Shown in pieces: positions 27,654 through 36,904 of a stretch of 40,901 bases of DNA. A model generated the notes under the pieces. It searched no databases. It saw only the letters and a list, made by a program, of their open reading frames with translations, and had not been told where the DNA came from. The DNA comes from Candidatus Aenigmatarchaeota archaeon (GTDB lineage Archaea > Aenigmatarchaeota > Aenigmatarchaeia > CG10238-14 > SCSR01). A program made the translations under genes and the position numbers. The DNA is taken from positions 1-40,901 of the forward strand of contig JACPJS010000005.1 in NCBI GenBank assembly GCA_016187405.1. Reading direction: 5' to 3'. Within the stretch, counting starts at the first letter, position 1. The number at the start of each line of letters is the position of its first letter.

Positions 27654-27742
27654 AGAATTTTTTTGTTTTCTCTTTATTTCCTTTAATGTCTATTCGGTTT
27701 AATGTATATACATAAACCTTTAAATATTGTCACTTTCTAGTA

Positions 27743-28333
27743 ATGAATATGACTGGACGATTAGAGGACTTTAATCCATTGGAATTAGCACATTTGAGAC
27801 AAAGAAAACCAATATGGCTAACAGATGATGAGTATAGAAGTACATTTAGCCAAGTTCCTAGATTATGTGCAGATGGCGTCGTTGTAACTGATGATGACAA
27901 AAGGGTTTTGCTTATTCAAAGATCAATACCACCTACCATAGGAAAATGGTGCTTGCCTGGTGGCAAGAAAGACCTGAATGAAAAACTAGAAGATACGGTT
28001 AAAAGAAAGGTTTATGATGAAACTGGAATTTATGTTGATGTTGATAGAACTGTTGGACTAAGAGGGCTTGTTGGAGTGTATGATGACCCTTTAATTGATA
28101 GAGTATATTGGCAAAGGGGTAGAGGCTATCAAATAGACCCTGATTGGGAAAACACTTTTACAGATTCTACTGGAGTCACATATCTAGTGAGACAAGTTGG
28201 TGGAACACTAAGGGCAGGAAAAGATACTGGAGATGTTTCGTTTTTCTATTTCGAAAATTTACCTGGCGTTATAGCATCGCATCATTTTGATGTATTGCAA
28301 GATGCATATAAATTACTCAGAAGAGTTAGTTGA
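27743..28333 (+). CDS. NUDIX hydrolase
   Basis: GKWCLPGGKKDLNEKLEDTVKRKVYDETGI Nudix box (degenerate). Confidence 0.85.
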   Translation: MNMTGRLEDFNPLELAHLRQRKPIWLTDDEYRSTFSQVPRLCADGVVVTDDDKRVLLIQRSIPPTIGKWCLPGGKKDLNEKLEDTVKRKVYDETGIYVDVDRTVGLRGLVGVYDDPLIDRVYWQRGRGYQIDPDWENTFTDSTGVTYLVRQVGGTLRAGKDTGDVSFFYFENLPGVIASHHFDVLQDAYKLLRRVS

Positions 28334-28339
28334 TTTAGA

Positions 28340-29209
28340 ATGTTCAAAGGAGATTTAAGACAAATATGTATAGATGCTCTGATCAAGTCTTATAAAAGGC
28401 ATCAAAAGTTGGGTAAAGATGGTTTGAAAGAACTGACTAAAAATTTTGCGGGTGAAACCTCTCTGGTTGCAGATTGGGATGCAGAAGAAGCGGTGATTGA
28501 AACTTTAAGAAATCACAAGGTTCCCATAACAATAGTTTCTGAAGAACATGGTACAGTTAGACTAGGTAGTGAATTCACTGGAGTTCTCGATGGTTTGGAT
28601 GGAACTAATCGATATGAAGCATTTATATCAGGTGATAGGACTGCAAGATATGGTACGATGTTCGCAATTTTTGAAGGTACGAATCCCATATACGGTAATT
28701 ATATTTTCAGTGGAATAATGGAGCATCCCACAGGGAGATTAATAACAGCTTCTCGTGATAAAGGAATACATCTAATCGATCCGTCTACAGGAAAAAGTAA
28801 ATTGGTTGAATCTGATCTACGAACAGAACTTGACCCGAAAAGAATACGTGCAGATACTGGTTCGAAAGCGAAACATTTTCCATTTGTTGTCGATGCGTAT
28901 ATTAAAAAATTACCTGAACTTCACTTGTTATCAGATAATATATCTTTAAGATCATCCGCTGCACATTATGCTGATTTTGCTTTGGGTGAAGCCGATTGGG
29001 TGTTTGAATGTACCAGAAAACATAATCTTGAGATTGCAGTTGCATATGGGTTGGTAAGGGAAAGAGGTGGTGTGATGGTATCATTAGATGGAAAAGATAT
29101 TGGCAATCAAAGATATTTTGAATTTCATTATGACCCAGAAGATTATGTTGTTGTAATTAGTGCACCAAATTTACAAGCTGCTAAGACAGTTATTAAACGA
29201 TTGAAATAA
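28340..29209 (+). CDS. Inositol monophosphatase-family protein
   Basis: SEEHG, VLDGLDGTNRY, WVFECTRKHNLEIAVAYGLVRERGG. Confidence 0.85.
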   Translation: MFKGDLRQICIDALIKSYKRHQKLGKDGLKELTKNFAGETSLVADWDAEEAVIETLRNHKVPITIVSEEHGTVRLGSEFTGVLDGLDGTNRYEAFISGDRTARYGTMFAIFEGTNPIYGNYIFSGIMEHPTGRLITASRDKGIHLIDPSTGKSKLVESDLRTELDPKRIRADTGSKAKHFPFVVDAYIKKLPELHLLSDNISLRSSAAHYADFALGEADWVFECTRKHNLEIAVAYGLVRERGGVMVSLDGKDIGNQRYFEFHYDPEDYVVVISAPNLQAAKTVIKRLK

Positions 29210-29220
29210 TTGGAATATAG

Positions 29221-29293
29221 TGCGCCAATCGGGATTTGAACCCGAGCAACAAGCTTGGAAGGCTTGTGTCATACCAGGCTAGACCATCGGCGC
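29221..29293 (-). tRNA. tRNA-Gly(UCC), intronless
   Basis: GCGCCGA/TTGGCGC acceptor; CAAGC-CTTCCAA-GCTTG anticodon arm; TCGGG-TTCAAAT-CCCGA. Confidence 0.95.
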
Positions 29294-29328
29294 TTGGTTA
29301 TTTTATATTAGACTGCTATTTTTAAATT

Positions 29329-29472
29329 ATGACCACAGAGGACATTATCAGGAGGAGAATAAAGAAACTCAAGAGACAGTTTCCAGAGATTGACGAGAAA
29401 CAACTGGAAAGAGACATGATTCCTTTGTCAGGTGAGAATATCACAATAAGGAAAAAGAAGAAAATTATTTGA
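29329..29472 (+). CDS. 47-aa K/R-rich small protein
   Basis: MTTEDIIRRRIKKLKRQFPEIDEKQLERDMIPLSGENITIRKKKKII; fills the gap between tRNA-Gly and the convergent gene. Confidence 0.45.
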   Translation: MTTEDIIRRRIKKLKRQFPEIDEKQLERDMIPLSGENITIRKKKKII

Positions 29473-29986
29473 CATATTTCAAAATAAACTTCACCCTGTC
29501 TTCAATCGGCATAACACGGACCCGTATGATTTTGTATCCAAGGTTTTTGTATATTTTTTTAATCCATGCATGTATTTCTTTCGCTTCTTTCTTTGATTCT
29601 ACACGTGCAGAATCCTTCCTGTACGGGAGCATATCCAATATGAAAACTTTTTTGTATCTGTCCTTGCTTTCGAATTTCAATCCCATCGGGACTCCCATCT
29701 TTAAGAAATGAAAATATGCAATCGAATCAGGTATGCCCCTGTCAAAGAAAACTGTTTTATTTTTCGGTGCTTTCTTTTCCAATTTTAATTTTCCCTTCAG
29801 AACCTGATGCTGGAACTTGAACTCATGCCTCCTTACATCATTGCCGTTTTTCTTTTCTTTTTCAATCAGCATTCTCGCATATTCAGGAACTGTATAGTAA
29901 CCCAGACCGGTGAAATAGTTGATTATCGTAGTCTTGCCGGAATTTGGTCCGCCGGTGATAACATACCAGTTTGGAACTTTCTTCAT
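29465..29986 (-). CDS. AAA/NadR-like P-loop ATPase
   Basis: YVITGGPNSGKTTIINYFTGLGYYTVPEYAR and FFDRGIPDSIAYF. Confidence 0.85.
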   Translation of the reverse strand: MKKVPNWYVITGGPNSGKTTIINYFTGLGYYTVPEYARMLIEKEKKNGNDVRRHEFKFQHQVLKGKLKLEKKAPKNKTVFFDRGIPDSIAYFHFLKMGVPMGLKFESKDRYKKVFILDMLPYRKDSARVESKKEAKEIHAWIKKIYKNLGYKIIRVRVMPIEDRVKFILKYVK

Positions 29987-30013
29987 TATATTATTTGTCC
30001 ATACAAAAAGAAA

Positions 30014-31129
30014 TTACAATGCTAATTGAAGCTGAGCTGAGCTAACTACTGGACGAATGTATCTGTCGGGAAGAGTATAAACACCGCTTGTTTCTTTTAC
30101 AACGCCTTGAGAAACCAACATTTGCAGACGTTCAACAATTCTATCTTCGAGTGTCCCGTCCAATTCTAATCCTAGACGTTCTCCAGAAGCGTACAAATCA
30201 CTCATTATAGCGGATCCCTCCATTAGAGTTGATAAAATTCCAACGTTTACAGAATCGTCAAGAAAATAACCCATACCATTCAATCGTCTTTCTATGTCTG
30301 GTACTTTTCTTTTCCATAATGCAACATCAACATACATATCGTCAGCAACAGGTTTCACCAGATTTTTTTCCATCAGATAACTAACAGCACGCTCGATATC
30401 TTCGTCGTCACGGCCGCCGAAACGGTCATCTGTGAACTCGCATGCCGACCCATACCCGTCTGTCTGTAATACATCTGTAACATCTGATCCGTAAGCATAA
30501 GTTGGCGATACAACAGTCATTGCACGCAATACCCTCAAAATAAAAACATCGTCTGTCAGTGTATCTATTTCAGGGAAGTAAGGTCTAAGATAATCTCTTA
30601 ATTCTTTTCGAGTTTTTTCATCTACATGATTGGTGTATGCACGAAGGACATCCCTATCATCACGACGGGATGGAATGGCTACGTCAGGCGTACCAACATA
30701 TGTGACTTGCAATTCTTTTGCATCACCGAAGATAGCTGCAACAGATACATGACTGGACAATCTTTGACCTTTATAGGAAATAGTGTTTTGTCTGACTGAA
30801 AATCTTTTATGGTCATCATCTGGATGTATTCGAGGTGTATAGTGTCCAGTGCCGTCTCTGACAAACATATCATACGGTTTTCGCAATAAAGATCTAATTC
30901 TCACATCTAACACATCGTCTGGTTTTTCGTAAAGTAAGTTTACACGATCTACAACGTCACTATCATCAAGTGCGCTGATTAAATCATCCAAATGGTGTTT
31001 CAGAGGTCTCTTAGTATCAACCTCTACAGCTATGGGATCTACATCAACAGGAACATAATGGGATTCCCCCTCGCCGCAATCTTCGATAGGTGATTCTAAA
31101 TCTCCAGAAGCTTGAACTAATACTGCCAT
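30014..31129 (-). CDS. Hypothetical 371-aa Asp-rich protein
   Basis: Long ORF; repeated helical segments; no recognised family. Confidence 0.65.
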   Translation of the reverse strand: MAVLVQASGDLESPIEDCGEGESHYVPVDVDPIAVEVDTKRPLKHHLDDLISALDDSDVVDRVNLLYEKPDDVLDVRIRSLLRKPYDMFVRDGTGHYTPRIHPDDDHKRFSVRQNTISYKGQRLSSHVSVAAIFGDAKELQVTYVGTPDVAIPSRRDDRDVLRAYTNHVDEKTRKELRDYLRPYFPEIDTLTDDVFILRVLRAMTVVSPTYAYGSDVTDVLQTDGYGSACEFTDDRFGGRDDEDIERAVSYLMEKNLVKPVADDMYVDVALWKRKVPDIERRLNGMGYFLDDSVNVGILSTLMEGSAIMSDLYASGERLGLELDGTLEDRIVERLQMLVSQGVVKETSGVYTLPDRYIRPVVSSAQLQLAL

Positions 31130-31154
31130 TAATTTTCTTTTGAATTTAACAGAT

Positions 31155-31706
31155 TTAAGTCTGCGCTAGTTCTCTCTTCAGCCAAGAATCTGTGTCTTTA
31201 GTTCGTTTTCTCCTTGTTCTACGACTTCCTATATCCGATCTGGGCTTTCTCGGCTTTCTTTCTTTCACATGTTCTACAACCGCAGGCTGCTCGTAAGAAG
31301 AATCTGACAAAGAAGATTTCAAAGTCTGCATTATTTCTTTGTAACGTGGTTCGGAAATTTGTTTTACTTTGTTCGGATCAAGATATTCACCGTGTCCATC
31401 GTCGTCATATCTAGGGACAACGTGTATGTGGGCATGATGAACTCCCATTCCAGCAGTCAAAAACTGTACATATTTGGCATTCAATGAATTCATTTGTGCG
31501 AAAGCAATTTTCCTAGCAACTTCCCAATAGTTTCCGAATTCCGGAACGTCATAAGTCCAACGATAATGATTTTTCGACACGACTTGCACATGCCCTTCTG
31601 TCAAAGGTCTTATATCCAAGAATGCGATGAACTTGTCATCCTCATATACCTTCAACGATGGTATCTTTTTGGCGACTATAGCACAGAAAATACATTTCTC
31701 ATCCAT
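31155..31706 (-). CDS. HIT-family hydrolase
   Basis: CIFCAIVAKKIPSLKVYEDDKFIAFLDIRPLTEGH and HHAHIHVVPRY; basic C-terminal tail. Confidence 0.93.
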   Translation of the reverse strand: MDEKCIFCAIVAKKIPSLKVYEDDKFIAFLDIRPLTEGHVQVVSKNHYRWTYDVPEFGNYWEVARKIAFAQMNSLNAKYVQFLTAGMGVHHAHIHVVPRYDDDGHGEYLDPNKVKQISEPRYKEIMQTLKSSLSDSSYEQPAVVEHVKERKPRKPRSDIGSRRTRRKRTKDTDSWLKRELAQT

Positions 31707-31764
31707 ATTCCCAATATACCATTAAGGTTTTTAAGCATATAATTTGAATTACTGATGTGCTTAT

Positions 31765-32742
31765 ATGCCAAATGTCAAAACGCCTCGAAGAGGTTCTAAA
31801 GGTCACTGGCCGAGAAGAAGAACTAATCGTATATATCCTACTCTGAATACATTCCCTGAAACTGACAAGCCAAAGATAATGGGGTTCGCCGGATACAAGG
31901 CATCTATGACTCATGCGATTGTTTTTGATAACAGAAAAGGATCGTTGACATTCGGCCAAGAGATATCAACACCTGTCACAGTCCTTGATTGCCCGCCATT
32001 GAAGATAGTCGGATTGAGAACTTACAAGAACACTACAGATGGATTGAAAGTTATTTCAGAATCACTTGTTAAGGAAGTCCCGAAAGAATTGTCGAGAAAG
32101 ATGAAGGTCGGGAATTTCAAGACTGAAGAAAAGATTGCTAACATGGAAAAGAAATTAGGTGATGTTTCGAAAGTAAGATTGATAGTTGCAACCCAGCCAC
32201 AATTGTCTGGTGTTAAGAAAAAGAGACCAGAAGTTTTCGAATTGGAGATCGGTGGTAAGGATGCAAAAGAGAAATTTGAATTTGCAAAGTCAATGTTGAA
32301 CAAGGAATTCACTGCGAAAGATTTTGTCAAAGAAGGTGAATTGATTGATGTTGTTTCTGTTACAAGAGGTCAGGGAACTCAGGGACCTGTAAAGAGATTC
32401 CATATAAGGATCCAAGTAAGGCACGCAAAAAAGAAATTGAGACACGTCGGTTCATTGGGACAGGAAAGACCAGGCAAGGTCAGACCAACAGTTCCACAGG
32501 CAGGACAGTTGGGATTCTTCAGAAGAACTGAAGTGAACAAGAGGGTTTTGAAAATCGGTGATGCAGGTGAAGAAGTGACTCCTAAATCAGGATTTATCAA
32601 TTATGGTGTCGTTAAAGGAAATTATATTTTGTTGGAAGGTTCTGTCCCTGGGACAAACAGGAGACTGATAATGATGAGGCCTGCTATAAGACCTGGTAGA
32701 TTAAAGTTCAATCTCCCAGAAGTAAGGGAAGTTGCCAAGTGA
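31765..32742 (+). CDS. rpl3: Ribosomal protein uL3
   Basis: GFAGYKASMTH, GQGTQGPVKRF, GSVPGTNRRLIMMRPAIR. Confidence 0.95.
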   Translation: MPNVKTPRRGSKGHWPRRRTNRIYPTLNTFPETDKPKIMGFAGYKASMTHAIVFDNRKGSLTFGQEISTPVTVLDCPPLKIVGLRTYKNTTDGLKVISESLVKEVPKELSRKMKVGNFKTEEKIANMEKKLGDVSKVRLIVATQPQLSGVKKKRPEVFELEIGGKDAKEKFEFAKSMLNKEFTAKDFVKEGELIDVVSVTRGQGTQGPVKRFHIRIQVRHAKKKLRHVGSLGQERPGKVRPTVPQAGQLGFFRRTEVNKRVLKIGDAGEEVTPKSGFINYGVVKGNYILLEGSVPGTNRRLIMMRPAIRPGRLKFNLPEVREVAK

Positions 32743-32746
32743 TTTT

Positions 32747-33205
32747 ATGACTTATGAACAAGACAGAACTCGTGAATTGATAAGAAGATTGCTTGAAATG
32801 GAAGGAGATGGATTTACTGACGAAGATGTAACTCGAAAAGAACGTGAATTGTATGATTGGGGAATGGCACGACGTTTGAAAATAGCTGCAGATATTGTTG
32901 AAAGATTAATTGAAAAAAATGTGATAACATCTGGACAAGCATACAAGATTATTCATGCCGATTATGATCATAGAGGAGAATGGCACGAACCGAGCATGTA
33001 TTTAGAATATGGGTGGATGAGCCCAGATAGTTTAGGAATTCTAATGCACAATCGTTATGATAGTCCACGTTTTCCGTATATTGGTACGAGCCAAAGAACT
33101 AATAGTGAATATAGAATAGGTGATGCAAAGAAAGCTGGCGAATATGTAAGGATTGCTAGAGAATTGGGCCAAATATTAGAAGATGCTAGGGGTATAATGG
33201 CATGA
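32747..33205 (+). CDS. Hypothetical protein inserted between uL3 and uL4
   Basis: ORF from ATG just after the uL3 stop; ATGA overlap with uL4. Confidence 0.7.
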   Translation: MTYEQDRTRELIRRLLEMEGDGFTDEDVTRKERELYDWGMARRLKIAADIVERLIEKNVITSGQAYKIIHADYDHRGEWHEPSMYLEYGWMSPDSLGILMHNRYDSPRFPYIGTSQRTNSEYRIGDAKKAGEYVRIARELGQILEDARGIMA

Positions 33206-33993
33206 AAGCGAATGTCATTGATTTGAATGGAAAGGCTGTAGAGAAAATCGATTTGCCTAAAGTTTTTGATGAGCCTATAAGACAGGATTTGGTTTTACGT
33301 GCGGTTCTTGCGACACAGAATAACAAGAGACAAGTTTACTCACCAAACTACATGGCAGGCAAGAGAACATCAGCTCATTATCACGGTAGAAGAAGAATAT
33401 ACCAGTCTATGATGAATCGTGAAATGGCAAGATTGCCAAGAATACATCCATCGGGTAGAACTGTTCCATTTTTGGCTATGGATGCAAGATTTGTACCACA
33501 AGCAGTAAAAGGAAGAAGAGCTCATCCTCCGAAAACTGAAAAGATATGGAACCAGAAGATAAACAAGAAGGAAAAAAGGAAGGCAATCGATTCTGCAATA
33601 GCGGCAACTGCTGTGAAGGAAATTGTCGAGAAGAGACATCGAATAAGTGAATTGAAAGAACTGCCGATAATTGTCGAGAACAAATTACAGGAATTGAAAA
33701 AGACTAAAGATGTTATTGATTTTCTAAAAAAGATTGGCCTCGACAAGGAACTGGTAAGAATCAGTGAAAGAAAGGTGAGATCAGGTAAAGGAAAGGCTCG
33801 TGGAAGAAAATACAAAACCAAAGTCGGACCATTGTTTGTTGTAACTAATGACAAGGATTTGGGAAAGGCTGTTAAAAATATTTTAGGATGCGACACGTGC
33901 AAGGTTGGAAATCTTTCGGCAGAATATCTCGCACCTGGCGCGATGATGGGAAGATTGACTATATTCACAAAAGATGCAGTTGAGAAACTTTAA
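33202..33993 (+). CDS. rpl4: Ribosomal protein uL4
   Basis: DEPIRQDLVLRAVLATQNNKRQ; GKGKARGRKYKTKVGPLFVV. Confidence 0.95.
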   Translation: MKANVIDLNGKAVEKIDLPKVFDEPIRQDLVLRAVLATQNNKRQVYSPNYMAGKRTSAHYHGRRRIYQSMMNREMARLPRIHPSGRTVPFLAMDARFVPQAVKGRRAHPPKTEKIWNQKINKKEKRKAIDSAIAATAVKEIVEKRHRISELKELPIIVENKLQELKKTKDVIDFLKKIGLDKELVRISERKVRSGKGKARGRKYKTKVGPLFVVTNDKDLGKAVKNILGCDTCKVGNLSAEYLAPGAMMGRLTIFTKDAVEKL

Positions 33994-34262
33994 ACCAATC
34001 TTGCTTTTTCATACCTTATATGAGCTTCTTCTTCAGACAATTTTAATAGAAATGGTATCCAACCCAAACCCCGTGGATTATTTGGTCTCATAGCTCTGAA
34101 ATATAATGTATCGACCAGAGATTCTGAATCTGCAGGATCGTCATAAATATTTAATTTATACGCATGCATGTCAGCAAGCATCTGTGCTTGAATATCATCT
34201 AGACTACCAGATTCAAAGCTACCTACTGGTCCTTCGATTCTTGTAGCAATGTATCGTGGCAT
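33990..34262 (-). CDS. Hypothetical protein, antisense orientation in the ribosomal cluster
   Basis: 90 aa ORF; upstream GGTTTAAATTG promoter-like element; stop overlaps uL4 stop. Confidence 0.6.
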   Translation of the reverse strand: MPRYIATRIEGPVGSFESGSLDDIQAQMLADMHAYKLNIYDDPADSESLVDTLYFRAMRPNNPRGLGWIPFLLKLSEEEAHIRYEKARLV

Positions 34263-34322
34263 AAATCCTATACAAAATTAAAACAATTTAAACCCATTTG
34301 TAAGAATAATTTAAGTGAAACC

Positions 34323-34583
34323 ATGGATCCGTACAAGTCAATAAGCTACGCCTATCTTACAGAAAAGGCTATAGGCCTGATAGAGAAGGAGAACAAGTTA
34401 GTGTTTATAGTAAATAGAAAGGCGAATGAAAAGATGATAAGAGAAGCCATCGAGAAAACATTCGACGTCAAGGTCGACAAGATCAATACACTTATCAAAG
34501 GCGGAGAGAAGAAGGCTTACATAAAATTAAAGCCAGAGTTCAAGGCCGTTGATGTCGCTGTCAAATTAGGATTGACTGTCTAG
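34323..34583 (+). CDS. rpl23: Ribosomal protein uL23
   Basis: YLTEKAIGLIEKENKLVFIVNRKANEKMIREAIEKTFDVKVDKINTLI. Confidence 0.95.
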   Translation: MDPYKSISYAYLTEKAIGLIEKENKLVFIVNRKANEKMIREAIEKTFDVKVDKINTLIKGGEKKAYIKLKPEFKAVDVAVKLGLTV

Positions 34584-34591
34584 GTGATGTA

Positions 34592-35287
34592 ATGGGAAAG
34601 AACTTGATCATACAAGCAAGAGGAAAGGGTGGACCGAGATATCGAACACCATCACACAGATTCTTGGGCAGGGTTGAATATCTTCCTGTCGGAAATTTCA
34701 CGGCGAGAGTTTTGGATATACTAAACGATCCTGGTCACTACACTCCATTGATGTTGATCAAAGGACAAGATGGAAAAAAGATTCTACAAGTCGCTCCTGA
34801 AGGAATACAGACAGGTGATTTCATTCATTATGGTGAATATGCGGGTATAGGCAGTGTTGTAGAATTGTCAAAGATTCCAATCGGAACCAAAGTTTCATGT
34901 ATAGAAACACAACAAGGTTCTGGTCCGAAATTCTGTAGAAGTTCTGGTACTTTTGCTTTTGTAACTAATGCTAACGATAACAGAGTCACTGTCAAATTCT
35001 CATCTGGTAAAGAAAAGATATTGGACGGAAGATGCAGGGCTATGGTCGGCATACCAGCTGGTGGCGGAAGATTGGAAAAGCCATGGATAAAGGCTGGAAA
35101 GAAGGTTCATGCAATGTTGACAAGAGGAAAGCTGTTCCCTAGAAGCGCCGGAGTTTCGATGACTCCTACAGATCATCCTTACGGTGGTAGAAAGAAAGCT
35201 GCGAAGAACAAAGCAATATCCAGACATGCATCGCCTGGTAGAAAGGTCGGTAGCATTTCTGCAAGAAGGACAGGTAAGAGGAAGTAA
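34592..35287 (+). CDS. rpl2: Ribosomal protein uL2
   Basis: GKNLIIQARGKGGPRYRTPSHR; GVSMTPTDHPYGG. Confidence 0.96.
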   Translation: MGKNLIIQARGKGGPRYRTPSHRFLGRVEYLPVGNFTARVLDILNDPGHYTPLMLIKGQDGKKILQVAPEGIQTGDFIHYGEYAGIGSVVELSKIPIGTKVSCIETQQGSGPKFCRSSGTFAFVTNANDNRVTVKFSSGKEKILDGRCRAMVGIPAGGGRLEKPWIKAGKKVHAMLTRGKLFPRSAGVSMTPTDHPYGGRKKAAKNKAISRHASPGRKVGSISARRTGKRK

Positions 35288-35289
35288 TA

Positions 35290-35703
35290 ATGGCAAAAGA
35301 ATTTTTGTTCAGAGGTCTGAATTTGGACAAGGTCAAAGCATTGACTATTGATGACTTTATCAAATTGCTCCCATCACGTGAACGAAGAACATTGAAAAGA
35401 GGGATGAGCGAACAGCAGAAAAAACTTTTGGAAAAAATAAAGAGACATCCTGACAAGGTTCACAAGACACATTTGAGAAGCATGATAATTTTACCTGAGA
35501 TGATCGGAATAAAATTCGGTGTCTACAAAGGTGGTTCACCTGAAGGCGACAAGACAAACAAATGGGTTTCAGTAGAAGTCAAATCTGACATGATCGGATA
35601 CAGATTGGGAGATTTCTCTATTCCTTTGAAGCGTGTCCAACATTCAGCACCTGGTATTGGAGCATCCAAGTCTACAAAGCACTCCAGCATGAAGACGACG
35701 TAA
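35290..35703 (+). CDS. rps19: Ribosomal protein uS19
   Basis: THLRSMIILPEMIGIKFGVYKG; RLGDFSIPLKRVQHSAPGIGASKST. Confidence 0.94.
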   Translation: MAKEFLFRGLNLDKVKALTIDDFIKLLPSRERRTLKRGMSEQQKKLLEKIKRHPDKVHKTHLRSMIILPEMIGIKFGVYKGGSPEGDKTNKWVSVEVKSDMIGYRLGDFSIPLKRVQHSAPGIGASKSTKHSSMKTT

Positions 35704-35711
35704 GTGATTGA

Positions 35712-36071
35712 ATGAAGACAAGCACATCAAAATCAATAAACAGCAAAGTATCGTTCAAGGAATCAAAGTTCCTTACAGGAGTGATAAAAGGAAAGAATGT
35801 CGCAAAGGTGAAAAAATATTTGGAGAATCTTCACAAGAGAAAAGTTGATCTTGATGGGAAATATTATCCAAAGACCGTGGAGAAATTGTTGGAACTAGTG
35901 AAAAATGCGGAAGCGAATGCAAAGAGCAAGAAAATGAACGTAGAAAGACTATTCATCAAGAACGCATATGCAAACAAGGCAGAGAAGAGAAACTTGGGAA
36001 AATCAAAATTGAAATTGAGGGGAAGAATCGGAAAATCTGCCAACATCAACATAATTTTAGAGGAAAGATAG
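35712..36071 (+). CDS. rpl22: Ribosomal protein uL22
   Basis: Synteny; VAKVKKYLENLHKRK; LELVKNAEANAKSKKMNVERLFIKNAYANK. Confidence 0.9.
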   Translation: MKTSTSKSINSKVSFKESKFLTGVIKGKNVAKVKKYLENLHKRKVDLDGKYYPKTVEKLLELVKNAEANAKSKKMNVERLFIKNAYANKAEKRNLGKSKLKLRGRIGKSANINIILEER

Positions 36072-36123
36072 ATATTCTGTAGTATAGAAAAGCTTATATA
36101 CCGTCACTATACAGTAGTAACAT

Positions 36124-36795
36124 ATGAGTGACTTTGAACTTCAGTTGGATGGATATGAATCAGATTTATTCGATGAACGAACTGCTGTAGCTGTTTTACC
36201 AGCTAATAATCAAATATCTGGTGTAAAGAAATTAGCTTCTGTAGTAGCAGAAAGTCCTGTTGTTCCTATTGCGGGAGGCTTATCAGTCATTTCTGCAATG
36301 GGTTATGTTCATGAGCTTGGGCATTATTTAGTTGGTCTTTTGTTCAACTGTAATCCGGCAATTTATTTAGGTGATATCTCCAAAGGTAATCTTGCACATG
36401 TTAGTTATGGTCATTGTGCTGCTCCTCTTTCAAAAATTCAACTCATGGATATGACTGCTGGAGGGGATGTTCTTTTATACGCCACAGTCTTAGGATTGAA
36501 CGTTTTAAGCAACACTATGAACAACTCGTATCGAAGTCTAGTAAAAGGGCTTTCCACGGTAGGGGGGTTCTTGCCAGCTCTCTATGCGATCGGTGATGCA
36601 GTGACGGGACACGCAGGAGATTATCACAAATTGAACGAAATGGGTATTGGATATATGGTAACGATACCGCTTGCTTTGGGGTTGGGCATAGCCAATGCAT
36701 ATCTTGCGAATAAAACCATGGAAACGAAATATGAGCGAGGACGAAGAGAACGAATCGAACGTGGCAGACGTATGCGCCACCAAAGTTCTGTATAA
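36124..36795 (+). CDS. Membrane protein with HELGH motif, putative M50-like metalloprotease
   Basis: GYVHELGHYLVG in a hydrophobic segment; strong CTTATATACC TATA box upstream. Confidence 0.65.
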   Translation: MSDFELQLDGYESDLFDERTAVAVLPANNQISGVKKLASVVAESPVVPIAGGLSVISAMGYVHELGHYLVGLLFNCNPAIYLGDISKGNLAHVSYGHCAAPLSKIQLMDMTAGGDVLLYATVLGLNVLSNTMNNSYRSLVKGLSTVGGFLPALYAIGDAVTGHAGDYHKLNEMGIGYMVTIPLALGLGIANAYLANKTMETKYERGRRERIERGRRMRHQSSV

Positions 36796-36904
36796 GTTTT
36801 TAATTTATAGTAGAAATAAAAACTCTCATAATTAAAGCTTTGTTTAAATAATACTTTTTGAGGCATATTACTTAAACATCACCCCCATTTCTTAATAATT
36901 CTAC

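Noticed and set aside
33522-33968. 148-aa ORF antisense to uL4
   Set aside because: Antisense shadow of a Lys-rich ribosomal gene, giving a Ser/Leu/Phe-rich product.
36078-36115. Imperfect inverted repeat around CTGTAGTATAG ... CTATACAGTAG
   Set aside because: Imperfect and overlapping an obvious TATA box; could be an operator, but evidence is too weak.
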